From Paenibacillus sedimenti (lineage in GTDB: Bacteria; Bacillota; Bacilli; Paenibacillales; NBRC-103111), in the NCBI RefSeq assembly GCF_014534655.1, contig NZ_JACVVD010000004.1:248001-312000 (forward strand): DNA of 64,000 bases, given 5' to 3'. The notes under the pieces are model-generated. The model saw only the letters and a program-made list of their open reading frames with translations, was not told where the DNA came from and made no database searches. This document shows, piece by piece, positions 1 through 7,203 of the stretch. Position 1 is the stretch's first letter, and each line of letters begins with the position of its first letter. A program made the translations under genes and the position numbers.

Positions 1-885
1 TAACCGCTGATCGAATACAACCCAGTTAATCAGCACGCCGACAGCGGGAAAAGCAAGTTCTGCCAAGGTTGCGTAAAAGGCCTTCGTCGATGACAAACCT
101 TTGTAATAGAGCAGCATGCTCAATAATCCCGGGAAAAACGCTTGAAACAACAGATTCACTAATAGAAGCGCAAGCCCGGCAGTTGTGCTATTTACCTGCC
201 AAGCGTCACCGCCTGCCAGAAGCACGGCTGCTAACAGAGGAATTGCCAGCAAAAATCGCAACGAAGTAACGACTGGAAAATCCAAATTTTTTTGAAGCAG
301 GAATTTTCCCATTACTGTGGAACCGCCCCACAAGACTGCTGCAAGGATGGAGAACAAACAGCTTAGTGTACCCAAATCCTTGAAGCCAAGCGCAGGTGCG
401 GCAAAGCCGAATGTCAACAGATAGGTACCTAACAGAGCGGCAATAATGTAGACAATAAACTTGGAAGGCAGGGCCTCTTTAAGCATGAATCTGGCTAAGA
501 TAATTGCAAATAGGGGCTGCAGTTTTTGAAGCAGCAGGATTGCATTCGCGTTGCCGTGGGCAAAAGCGGAAGTAAATAAGATGGTTGCTATCGCAGAGCC
601 TCCCCAAGAGATGAAGAGCAGTGCCCCGATGACGGTGAGTGATAGCTTGCCGACCAAGGTTCGGCGGAATTTAATTAATACCGGCAGCGCGTAACCTGCT
701 AGTAGTAGATGCTCCAGAAAGACGATCTGAGCAGATGTGAAGCTTTTAAGTAACAGGATTCGGAATAAAGGATCCAGTCCCCATAATGTAGCTCCGAGCG
801 CGACATACCAGATACCGTTGATTCCCGCGATGCGTGATGACTTCCAATTCAAACTCTTACTTCTAAAATCTACTGCATTATCCAA
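1..885 (-). CDS. DMT/EamA-family permease, riboswitch-controlled (3' end outside window)
   Basis: Only the first 295 codons lie in the window; the C-terminus runs off the left edge. The product is almost entirely hydrophobic helices, with two repeats of the drug/metabolite-transporter fold (first helix begins near residue 24, with a GATLWGLDPLF segment). Start is TTG at 885, eight bases after AGGAGG at 894-899. It is the only gene downstream of the FMN riboswitch, so riboflavin or flavin uptake is the natural guess: DMT-type transporters under FMN riboswitches (ImpX and relatives) are known. Substrate is inference from regulation, not from the protein sequence. Its native promoter has been separated from it by the prophage. 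Confidence 0.85.
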   Translation of the reverse strand, partial: MDNAVDFRSKSLNWKSSRIAGINGIWYVALGATLWGLDPLFRILLLKSFTSAQIVFLEHLLLAGYALPVLIKFRRTLVGKLSLTVIGALLFISWGGSAIATILFTSAFAHGNANAILLLQKLQPLFAIILARFMLKEALPSKFIVYIIAALLGTYLLTFGFAAPALGFKDLGTLSCLFSILAAVLWGGSTVMGKFLLQKNLDFPVVTSLRFLLAIPLLAAVLLAGGDAWQVNSTTAGLALLLVNLLFQAFFPGLLSMLLYYKGLSSTKAFYATLAELAFPAVGVLINWVVFDQRL

Positions 886-936
886 TTCAAAAACCTCCTA
901 TGCGTTTTGCTTCAAGCAAAACAAAGTTTTGAATTG
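883..936 (-). promoter_or_regulatory. Hairpin pairing over the permease start codon
   Basis: In the transcript, bases 936-926 (CAATTCAAAAC) can pair with 894-883 (GTTTTTGAATTG), which contains the TTG start and touches the AGGAGG. A second perfect hairpin (GTTTTGCTT/AAGCAAAAC, 904-922) sits in the loop. This could add translational control to the riboswitch terminator. Pairing is read directly; function is inference. Confidence 0.45.
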
Positions 937-946
937 AACCTTCTGA

Positions 947-987
947 AAGAAACAATGCCCCCGTTTTGATAATCAACGGGGGCATTG
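947..987 (-). terminator. Intrinsic terminator of the FMN riboswitch
   Basis: A long stem, CAATGCCCCCGTT paired with AACGGGGGCATTG (953-987), is followed in the transcript by a TTTCTTTC tract. It lies between the aptamer and the permease start and is the expected expression platform: FMN binding should favour termination. Confidence 0.85.
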
Positions 988-1030
988 ACAAACAGACCTG
1001 TTAAAAAAAGCATTTTTAACAAGCTGCTCT

Positions 1031-1175
1031 TCACCTTCTCCCATCCGGACTATAACCGTCGGCCTTGGAGTTCCACCAAGTCAGTCCCGGCCTTGTGAGC
1101 CGGGAGTCGCGGGCTTGAGATATACGTGCGTATCCTCACCGCCGGTAGGGAATTTCACCCTGCCCCGAAGGTTCA
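1031..1175 (-). ncRNA. FMN riboswitch (RFN element)
   Basis: Read on the minus strand, the element has the conserved RFN blocks in order: CCTTCGGGGCAGGGTG, ACCGGCGGT, AGCCCGCGA, GCCGAC, AGTCCGGATGGGAGAAGG. The P1 helix is formed by ACCTTC at the 5' end and GAAGGT at the 3' end. It controls the downstream permease through the terminator at 947-987. The 5' strand of P1 lies inside the phage attachment core, so the aptamer was rebuilt unchanged at attL. Confidence 0.95.
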
Positions 1176-1182
1176 ATTATGA
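1159..1182. other. attL: attL core
   Basis: These 24 bases recur exactly at 60233-60256. The sequence includes TGCCCCGAAGGTTCAATTA and continues to ATGA. Bases 1159-1175 are also the 5' part of the FMN riboswitch. Beyond 1182 the two sites keep only patchy similarity. Confidence 0.9.
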
Positions 1183-1309
1183 AATTGTTTGATTCCGTTA
1201 GTTTCCTTTAGGTTGCATTTAGTTACCTAAACCCTTGTCCCTATTGGTTTTCATTTGATATTCTGTTTCCGATGATTTCTCTTGGTTTCCCTTAAATATC
1301 ATCAAGTAT

Positions 1310-1337
1310 CCTACCAAAATCCTACCACGAACCTACC
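1310..1337. repeat. Probable arm-type integrase sites (left)
   Basis: CCTACC occurs three times at 11-base spacing (1310, 1321, 1332). Two further copies at 12-base spacing lie at 60130 and 60142, between the integrase gene and attR. The placement on both sides of the join fits arm sites for the integrase N-terminal domain. The binding role is inferred. Confidence 0.55.
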
Positions 1338-1373
1338 GGATACACTTACTTAATACAAGTAACGTTAAAATGA

Positions 1374-1402
1374 ATATTAACATCGTAAAAAGAAAAAAGC
1401 AA
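1374..1402 (-). promoter_or_regulatory. Candidate promoter reading out of the prophage into the riboswitch
   Basis: Minus-strand TTGCTT (1402-1397), 17-base spacer, TAATAT (1379-1374) with an extended TG before the -10. The same arrangement, with the same spacing and extended TG, is found just outside attR (60307-60335). Transcription from here would enter the FMN riboswitch after about 190 bases. The -35 overlaps the stem of the excisionase terminator. Confidence 0.5.
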
Positions 1403-1419
1403 GGATTTTTCATCCCTGC
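1393..1419 (-). terminator. Terminator after excisionase gene
   Basis: GCAGGGAT pairs with ATCCTTGC across a GAAAA loop and is followed by six T residues on the minus strand. It would end the leftward early operon just after xis. Confidence 0.75.
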
Positions 1420-1613
1420 TTCGCTGTACCTTCCAACCAATTAAAGAAAGCGTCTCTCGATACCTTTATAATCCCTCGTTTGCCTATGCGTTCGACATGG
1501 AACGGAGGGTTTTGTAATAGCTCATAAGTTTGGCGTCTTCCTAAACTCAATATATCCTGTATCGCTTTGGCATCTAGTACGAGGGGTAAATCTTCCTTCT
1601 TTTTCGTGAACAT
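1410..1613 (-). CDS. xis: Excisionase, helix-turn-helix DNA-binding protein
   Basis: A 67-residue protein with the winged-helix HTH_17 pattern of small excisionases: DAKAIQDILSLGRRQTYELL helix-turn-helix, then the wing ERIGKRGIIKVSRDAFFNWL. It is the last gene of the leftward early block and lies beside attL, opposite the integrase at the other end, as expected for a directionality factor. A decayed second copy is visible outside attR (60340-60416). Assignment rests on fold pattern and position. Confidence 0.75.
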   Translation of the reverse strand: MFTKKKEDLPLVLDAKAIQDILSLGRRQTYELLQNPPFHVERIGKRGIIKVSRDAFFNWLEGTAKQG

Positions 1614-1693
1614 ATCCTACCATCAACTCCTTTTTCCCTACCACGCCATCTGGTGTCCTTTAGTATATTTAATGCTGTTATCGGCTTGTATCA

Positions 1694-2254
1694 TTACAAA
1701 AACAAATTCCCTCTTAACTCGTCCGAAATCTTCTCTTGTGCCCGCCTCACATATTGTTCAACTGATCCCTTCGAGATCTGCAGCATATCGGCAATATACT
1801 GAAATGGGAATCCGTGACCATGGGCGAGCTCATAGCATTCTCGCTCCCGTTCGCTCAGGCATCGCATTGCTTCCCCAAGTCTGAACCGTTCATCATCCGA
1901 TATGTTCGCGGGGCTGCCGGCGTGATGCTGCTGCACATAAGCTTGCATCTTTAGCGGGTCCATAAGTTTATCCCGCTGGTAAGCCGCCCGCCGCTCAATG
2001 CCCCGCTTGTTACCTGGTCGCTTTCCTGTATGCATCCACATGATTGCGAAATTTACGTCCGATATCATTTCTTTTAATGTTTTATAGTCCGGGTGCGTTT
2101 CGTCCTCGCCGCACGCCTTCAATGCTTTCCGCAGCATCCAGTAGGTGCCGCGATAAGACTTCTTGAGGTCCCTGATATGTGTTAGCCAACCGTTGGTTTG
2201 ATCAGCCTCGCGCACCACGCTCATCACTCCTTTGCTGGAGTCGTTAAGTTTCAT
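1694..2254 (-). CDS. Sigma-70 region-4-like phage transcription regulator
   Basis: 186 residues. The C-terminal third (about 125-180) reads as a sigma region-4 helix-turn-helix: LSERERECYELAHGHGFPFQ, then YIADMLQISKGSVEQYVRRA. No region 2 is present, so it is not a full sigma factor. Such proteins at the end of early operons in Bacillota phages (ArpU/late-activator type) commonly switch on late transcription; that role is inferred here. Confidence 0.7.
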   Translation of the reverse strand: MKLNDSSKGVMSVVREADQTNGWLTHIRDLKKSYRGTYWMLRKALKACGEDETHPDYKTLKEMISDVNFAIMWMHTGKRPGNKRGIERRAAYQRDKLMDPLKMQAYVQQHHAGSPANISDDERFRLGEAMRCLSERERECYELAHGHGFPFQYIADMLQISKGSVEQYVRRAQEKISDELRGNLFL

Positions 2255-2297
2255 TGCCTTAAAGTTAAGTTTCCTTGCTTCATGACTGCAAATGTGT

Positions 2298-2771
2298 CTA
2301 AATCTTGTTCAACCTGGCGAATTCCCCGTGATATTTAACTGCCGCATGGTTATATGCTTGAGCTGCCGCCTCTTTTGAGTTAAAACAGCCGATGTGAATC
2401 GATTTTTTATTAGAACGAATCAATGCTCTGTAAGAAGGTAATTGGCTAGATTTGTTGATAAAGACACCTTTGTAACCAGATTCACCGCCACGTCCACTAC
2501 AATTAGTCGCATTTTGAGCGCGTGTAGCAAATCTCAAGTTGGATTTTCTGTTGTCTAAACGGTTTCCGTTTATATGATCTATCATGGAACCTGCTGGAGC
2601 TTTCATGATCTCACGATGCATTAACACCTTCCATCTTTCTCCCTTGGAACGGTCCCCCAGGCGGTAAGCATATCCATACTGCGATTTATTCCATCGATGT
2701 TGCGAGAGTTGTTCGTAATCTTCATCATCAACTAAAGTAATTTCACCTTTGCCGAGAATCAATTCTTTCAC
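2298..2771 (-). CDS. HNH endonuclease with AP2 DNA-binding domain
   Basis: 157 residues. An HNH_3 core is visible at about residues 50-85 (MHREIMKAP, DHINGNRLDNRKSNLR), followed by an AP2-type DNA-binding domain (GYKGVFINKSSQLPSYRALI, ending AAVKYHGEFARLN). This architecture is typical of free-standing homing endonucleases that move among phages. It sits between two regulatory genes in the same orientation and may be a selfish insertion. Target unknown. Confidence 0.85.
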   Translation of the reverse strand: MKELILGKGEITLVDDEDYEQLSQHRWNKSQYGYAYRLGDRSKGERWKVLMHREIMKAPAGSMIDHINGNRLDNRKSNLRFATRAQNATNCSGRGGESGYKGVFINKSSQLPSYRALIRSNKKSIHIGCFNSKEAAAQAYNHAAVKYHGEFARLNKI

Positions 2772-2784
2772 GAAGAAACCTCCC

Positions 2785-3213
2785 TTACCTATTCATGGGC
2801 CGCGTGCTCTTCTTATCCAACACATAATTCAGCTGCAGCTTCGATATCCCCAGCTTCGCCGCGAGTGCCGTCCGTCCAAGATGTTGATTCTCTTTTAGTC
2901 GCTGCTGTTGCTCCTCGGTCAACTCGAATACTTGGAGATTATCGAGCAGCCTGTCTTCAACCTCGATCATTAATTCCTTCTGCGCTCGACGCTCCTGAAT
3001 TATCTCGTACTCAATGTCTGGAACCACAGTGTAGACAAAAGATCGCTTTCCGCCCGTTCTGATCAATGCCCCGAATTCAATCAGCTTGTTTGTTCTGCTG
3101 GTCATGTTATGCCTGTTATCGTCGGTCTCTTTCTTGATCTGAGCGTAGGTCTTTCCAGCCTTAAAACCCTCGTATATGGCAGCTTCAAGCGGTAAGAGTT
3201 GGAGCTTTTTCAT
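2785..3213 (-). CDS. Putative HTH phage protein
   Basis: 142 residues, not recognised as a named family. The N-terminus (about 10-50) looks like a winged helix (TYAQIKKETDDNRHNMTSRT), and a second helix-turn-helix-like segment lies near the C-terminus (GRTALAAKLGISKLQLNYVL). Its start overlaps the stop of the MazG-like gene upstream, so the two are probably translationally coupled. DNA binding is likely; the target is unknown. Confidence 0.55.
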   Translation of the reverse strand: MKKLQLLPLEAAIYEGFKAGKTYAQIKKETDDNRHNMTSRTNKLIEFGALIRTGGKRSFVYTVVPDIEYEIIQERRAQKELMIEVEDRLLDNLQVFELTEEQQQRLKENQHLGRTALAAKLGISKLQLNYVLDKKSTRPMNR

Positions 3214-3593
3214 TAAAGCACCTTACCGCCGTGCCGCTGCGGTCGTGTCGCGTTGTATGCCATCTTCTCAACAATCGCTTGTTCAAGATCAATCCTATAG
3301 CGACCGCAAGTATCAAACACCCTAATGACCACGTCTGCCAGTTCCGATGGGATACCGCAAGGCTTCCAAGTATCGTCATTTTGAAGAGCTGCAGTGACCA
3401 ACTCACCGTCAATTTTCTTCTCATACCACATGGTAGTCGGGAAATTTCCGTTGCGGTAATCTTCCAAAGCCTCCGAAAGCTCCGAATGCATCAGGGCGAT
3501 CAACTCGCCAAATGACCGTTCTTCTTCCCACCAACCTTTTGATACCGCGTTACTGTGTGCTTCTGCGACTAATTCATTTATGGTTTTGTTCAT
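3213..3593 (-). CDS. MazG-like nucleotide pyrophosphohydrolase
   Basis: 126 residues with the all-alpha NTP pyrophosphohydrolase signature: ELIALMHSELSEALEDYR supplies the first metal-binding ExxE pair, and SELADVVIRVFDTCGRYRID the second EXXD segment. Single-domain MazG proteins hydrolyse (d)NTPs or alarmones; phage versions may lower ppGpp or clean the nucleotide pool. It is shorter than bacterial tandem-domain MazG, as usual for phages. Confidence 0.82.
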   Translation of the reverse strand: MNKTINELVAEAHSNAVSKGWWEEERSFGELIALMHSELSEALEDYRNGNFPTTMWYEKKIDGELVTAALQNDDTWKPCGIPSELADVVIRVFDTCGRYRIDLEQAIVEKMAYNATRPQRHGGKVL

Positions 3594-3604
3594 GGTTCAC
3601 ACTC

Positions 3605-3856
3605 CTACTGATTTATCAAAACATCGTCTTCCGAGTTGTAAATCTCATCCGGATGTATCTTGCCATCCTGAATCAGCTTGAGCAGACACTCAACTGTTGT
3701 AATCTCGCATAACATGCCGCTTCGAAGTGCCTTTGCAAGGTGGGGTTGTAAAGCACGTCCCTGCTTCTGGATCTCATCGATCCGGCGACGAAGGTAAGCC
3801 CGCCGCTTGTTGAGAGCTTGCATGAATAGCTCGATTGTTTCGTCGGCTGTCCGCAT
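3605..3856 (-). CDS. Hypothetical phage protein
   Basis: 83 residues, helical and charged, no recognised family. Its ATG overlaps the TGA of the interrupted small gene upstream (TGATG at 3858-3854), showing operon coupling. Confidence 0.55.
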   Translation of the reverse strand: MRTADETIELFMQALNKRRAYLRRRIDEIQKQGRALQPHLAKALRSGMLCEITTVECLLKLIQDGKIHPDEIYNSEDDVLINQ

Positions 3857-4065
3857 CAGAATTCACCTCGCTTATGCCATAACAGCCTTGCTACCGTTTC
3901 AATCCGGTCCCAATTCTGCACTTCCCGCTAATTCCGACCAGTCCAATAATCAACATCTGCCCATTTCCGACCGCTGCCATTCATCCTTAAGTTCGATGCT
4001 CGATACGTCCTGTTGCCGATGATAACCTCTGGAAGAAAGTGAATTTCGATTTGTTCGTTCACCAT
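3856..4065 (-). pseudogene. Small phage protein interrupted by an in-frame TAG
   Basis: From ATG 4065 (three bases after the stop of the YopX gene) the frame reads 45 codons, meets TAG at 3930-3928, then continues open for 23 codons to TGA, which overlaps the next start. The perfect TGATG junction suggests the whole 69-codon frame was one gene. The part before TAG ends KWADVDYWTGRN; the part after begins REVQNWDRIETVARLLW. A GTG right after the amber could restart the second part. Nonsense mutation is the simplest reading. Confidence 0.5.
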
Positions 4066-4068
4066 CGA

Positions 4069-4640
4069 TCATCCCTTCAGGAGCTCTGGATTCTCGTAAA
4101 TGTTGCCGATGATTTCGATTTTCTCGATGGAATCCATTAATGATTCCATATCCTCATAGCCATAGAGCTTAAATAATTCTTCATCCTCGAAAAATTTAAC
4201 AATGTCGAGATCTTCGAAAGGGGAAAAGGCATTGCCAATCCATGAAAGTTCCGCGTTAACATCGTTCGTGTCTTCATTGACAACCCAATACGCGCAATCT
4301 TGGAATACTACAACTCCTTCAAGTGTTTTTATTTCGTATCCCAAAAACTCGTGATAATGTCCGTTCGGGATGTTGTCCCCATAATGATCTTGGTATTCCC
4401 GATCGATGGTTTTCCAACGGAGGATATCCCCTGCATAGATCTCCTTACCGTTTTTATCTCTGAGCCCAGTGAATTGCCCAACCGTTTCCGGTCTGACTTG
4501 GTAAGCGAATGGCAATCCAACTGAGTTTGAAATGTAGCTTCCTAATGGAACGCCGACTCTTTTATCTGTGACTACGCTCAAGAAGCCGTAATACCCCATT
4601 CACCGTTGATTCCCATGCCACGAAATTTTATTTCCCTCAT
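4069..4640 (-). CDS. YopX-family protein, frame-shifted near its N-terminus
   Basis: The main frame (from 4599 down) has the YopX pattern: VGQFTGLRDKNGKEIYAGDI, later IEIIGNIYENPELL. It lacks the family's usual MREIKFR start. That start is present in another frame at ATG 4640 (MREIKFRGMGINGEW), two bases after the stop of the upstream gene. One extra G in the four-G run at 4594-4597 would join the two frames. Function of YopX proteins is unknown. Sequencing error, real mutation or programmed slippage cannot be told apart here. Confidence 0.75.
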
Positions 4641-4642
4641 AC

Positions 4643-4876
4643 TCACCACTCCATCCGATGCGACATCTCAAGCTTTTCAACGTCAAGGCATATCTCCCTA
4701 GCCCAATCAATGTCCCGTGTTGCTTCCGCTTGTGCCAGCAAGTTCTGCTTCACCTGATATTCCCAACACTGCTCAGCGAGCACATCCAGACAGTTACTCC
4801 ATTCCTCTTGCTCCGCTTTGGTCAGCGGCTGCGTCTTTTGCTTCATCCAATGTTCGGCTATTTGCATGAGTAGCAT
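4643..4876 (-). CDS. Hypothetical protein resembling the small protein at 17878
   Basis: 77 residues, helical. Start ATG 4876 is nine bases after AAAGGAG. It ends with a segment (W..EICLDVEKLE) very like the end of the protein at 17878-18129 (WVAELCGKIDELE), and both have a central NCLDVLAEQCW/QQCVVLNA-type helix, so they probably belong to one small phage family of unknown role. Confidence 0.55.
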   Translation of the reverse strand: MLLMQIAEHWMKQKTQPLTKAEQEEWSNCLDVLAEQCWEYQVKQNLLAQAEATRDIDWAREICLDVEKLEMSHRMEW

Positions 4877-4930
4877 ATAAGCACGCTCCTTTATGGGGAG
4901 CCCCCGCCCGCAAGAGCAGGGGCGTTTGGT

Positions 4931-5440
4931 TTACTCTTCTTCTTCGATTGGAAGCTCCTCGTCCTCGGGTTCTTCGTCGCCAAACTCCTCTTCGCGCTCT
5001 TCTTCAACGACATCAGTCTCACGATTGGCTTCTTCTTCCTCAAGATCAGCGTCCTCAGCCTCTTCGACGCCCTCTGCATCTCCAGCTTCGTCGCTTTGCT
5101 CTTCCAATTCATCGTTGATTTCTTCGCATCCCTGTTCAGATGACGTCTCAGAGGCTTCTACGTCCTCGATTTCCAGTTGCTCACCTTCCTCATCAGCCGG
5201 CTTCTCAACTGTTTGAACAACACCAGATCGATCAACTGTGACATGATAGCCACGGCGCGGTTCGAGGTAATCCCGCACTTCCGCTTGTGATACACCGAGA
5301 GCAACAAAGAATTCGTCGCGTTGCTTGAGTTCGTGAAGGTCATCAAGGCTGACGCTGGATTTAATGGTCAAAACTATTTCAATTCCGTTGCCGCTAGTAA
5401 TTTTCTTAATTGCTGCTTTGGTTAAGATTGTTTCTGTCAT
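4931..5440 (-). CDS. Protein with very acidic C-terminal half
   Basis: 169 residues. Residues 1-80 look like an ordinary small folded domain (IEIVLTIKSSVSLDDLHELK, HVTVDRSGVV). From about residue 82 to the end nearly every second residue is Glu or Asp, with no Lys and few Arg. The tail is low complexity and must be disordered. No family recognised. A strongly negative tail could bind basic proteins or mimic DNA, but a mere spacer is also possible. Confidence 0.6.
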   Translation of the reverse strand: MTETILTKAAIKKITSGNGIEIVLTIKSSVSLDDLHELKQRDEFFVALGVSQAEVRDYLEPRRGYHVTVDRSGVVQTVEKPADEEGEQLEIEDVEASETSSEQGCEEINDELEEQSDEAGDAEGVEEAEDADLEEEEANRETDVVEEEREEEFGDEEPEDEELPIEEEE

Positions 5441-5470
5441 ATCGATTCACTCATCCTTTGGTTTTAGTTT

Positions 5471-5776
5471 TTATAGCCACTCGCCACATATCAGGCACAC
5501 ATCATGATCTGGTTGCATGACGTACTCGCCAGGGATGTATGACCAGACCTCATGCACTAATGGGTGATGGCATTTTTCCTTAAAAGCTTCAAATCGCCGT
5601 TTTCTGTCATCTTGCTGGTATTTGCACCGGGCACAGTAGATGTATTCAGTGCTGAGGATTTGATCATCCCAGTGGAATACCCTTCTCTTCGTGTAATAAA
5701 ATGAGCCCTTAATAAATGAACAGCAGCAACATTCACATTTCCGTTTTAATGCCCGGGTAGCGACCTTTCGCTTCAC
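5471..5776 (-). CDS. Cysteine-rich putative zinc-binding protein
   Basis: 101 residues with three Cys groups: CECCCCSF (about 14-20), CARC (about 49-52) and CLIC near the C-terminus. The first two pairs could form one zinc site. No family recognised. Its ATG overlaps the stop of the DUF1064 gene. Confidence 0.55.
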   Translation of the reverse strand: MKRKVATRALKRKCECCCCSFIKGSFYYTKRRVFHWDDQILSTEYIYCARCKYQQDDRKRRFEAFKEKCHHPLVHEVWSYIPGEYVMQPDHDVCLICGEWL

Positions 5777-6354
5777 CGCGGCCCCTCACCGTTCGGCTGA
5801 GCACTCGCTGCCGCAGACACAGCCTTCTTCTGCTTGTTCTCCGCACGCATCTGTTTATCGTGCTCCTCGATGGTAATCCAGCCGCCGAACTTCTTCTTAT
5901 ATTTCATGACCACTAGCGGCGGATACTCTGGGAATTTAGCATCGAACATCTTCCGTTTGAGCGGGAATTTCTGGTCTTCGGCGCCCTTTACGTCTACGAA
6001 AAACGCTCTTCCCGTAAAAGGGATGATCTTAAAATCAGGCGTGTAAGTAATGGCTTGGTGCTTGATCCCTTCTTTATCCTGCTTCTCAAGCAGAGTGAAC
6101 TTTGGCTGCATCTCAACTCTAATCAAGCCAGCTTTGATGTCCGGCAGCAGAACATCGCGGTAGTATCTGCCTTCCATATCGGAGTCAAAAAGAATGTGTC
6201 GTATCTCGTCGTACTTCGTTTCCTTGAATTCTTTAAGTTCCGGCGCTGTTACCTTGACTAATTTCTCGGTATCCAGGTACAAGATAGCTTTTGAGGCATT
6301 GTACTTACTCGCCGGCGCTGCTCCTTCCGTTTTCTTCCTGGCTCCAAATCTCAC
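5773..6354 (-). CDS. DUF1064-type putative PD-(D/E)XK nuclease
   Basis: 193 residues. The middle has the nuclease-like order: E in DSDMEGRYYRDVL, then YTPDFKI, then FFVDVKGAE, matching the E...D...(D/E)xK metal site of the endonuclease-like fold seen in DUF1064 phage proteins. The lysine-rich tail (HDKQMRAENKQKKAVSAAAS) is disordered. DUF1064 proteins sit in replication/recombination regions of Bacillota phages; nuclease action on branched DNA is a family guess. Confidence 0.7.
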   Translation of the reverse strand: MRFGARKKTEGAAPASKYNASKAILYLDTEKLVKVTAPELKEFKETKYDEIRHILFDSDMEGRYYRDVLLPDIKAGLIRVEMQPKFTLLEKQDKEGIKHQAITYTPDFKIIPFTGRAFFVDVKGAEDQKFPLKRKMFDAKFPEYPPLVVMKYKKKFGGWITIEEHDKQMRAENKQKKAVSAAASAQPNGEGPR

Positions 6355-6372
6355 GCTTTCCCCTTCTTCCCG

Positions 6373-6639
6373 TTAAGAATCTTTGCTTTCACTTTGATTT
6401 CCGCTAACTTTCTTTGCCTTGCGAGCATAGTAGGGCGTGATTGCTTTAATCATGTGGGTTATTTTCAGATAGTGCTCGCGTTCCTTATAGGTGATTCCAG
6501 ACTCCGCGTAATACTTGGCCGTCTCCCAATAGATCGCTTCATGATGCTCCTCGCAAATATTGACCAATGCCCATGTCTTGCTCGCGTTGGCTTTGCATCC
6601 GGGATACCTGCATCTGAGCGGTACCGTGATTTTGATCAT
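6373..6639 (-). CDS. Small putative zinc-finger protein
   Basis: 88 residues. CRYPGC near residue 10 and ICEEHH near residue 30 make a CxxxC...CxxHH pattern that could bind one zinc. The rest is a basic helix. No family recognised. Overlaps the next upstream gene by four bases. Confidence 0.5.
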   Translation of the reverse strand: MIKITVPLRCRYPGCKANASKTWALVNICEEHHEAIYWETAKYYAESGITYKEREHYLKITHMIKAITPYYARKAKKVSGNQSESKDS

Positions 6640-6884
6640 TTATTCTTCACATCCTTCTCATACCGAGCGTTCTGCTCAGCGACAATTCTTTCTTTGAGTT
6701 GCAAGAACTGCTGCGGAAGGTATTCGGCAATCATATCGTCCGGTACGCTGACGGTCTTCATTTCAGCCATCATGGCCCGTGTCATGTTATCGATGGAGAT
6801 AAGCTTTTCCTCCAACAGCCATTCGAAGCTTTCCCAGATAGCCTTCATCTGCCCGGCGCGCTCCCGACGATAGACTTCCTTCAT
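6636..6884 (-). CDS. Hypothetical phage protein
   Basis: 82 residues, mostly helical and charged, unrecognised. Start overlaps the stop of the upstream gene (ATGA), so it is part of the same early operon. Confidence 0.5.
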   Translation of the reverse strand: MKEVYRRERAGQMKAIWESFEWLLEEKLISIDNMTRAMMAEMKTVSVPDDMIAEYLPQQFLQLKERIVAEQNARYEKDVKNK

Positions 6885-7198
6885 TCCGCCGTCGCCGCCT
6901 TCCTTTGAACGCCGTACTTTTTCTCAAGGATCTCCTCGATGATCAACTCCAGCGTGCTTTCGAAGGTTATAACCTCGCGGCAGCCATCCCAATTCTCTCG
7001 AATCTCGACAGCCTTCCGCTTCACTTCTTCAACCATTTTGGCACTGATACGCGGGTGGCATGACATTGCTTCACATACATGTTGCACGGCCAGTTCATAT
7101 GCCCTGGTGTGGAGCTCGTTTTGCGCATTGCTGAAGTGCTCGAAGTTTAATCCTTTAATCCGCTGCCAGTATTTGCGAAGGACTATTGTATCTTCCAT
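6881..7198 (-). CDS. Hypothetical phage protein
   Basis: 105 residues, all-helical, unrecognised (contains NAQNELHTRAYELAVQHVCE). It is encoded five bases downstream of the methylase stop in the same direction. Confidence 0.5.
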   Translation of the reverse strand: MEDTIVLRKYWQRIKGLNFEHFSNAQNELHTRAYELAVQHVCEAMSCHPRISAKMVEEVKRKAVEIRENWDGCREVITFESTLELIIEEILEKKYGVQRKAATAE

Positions 7199-7203
7199 AG
7201 GCT

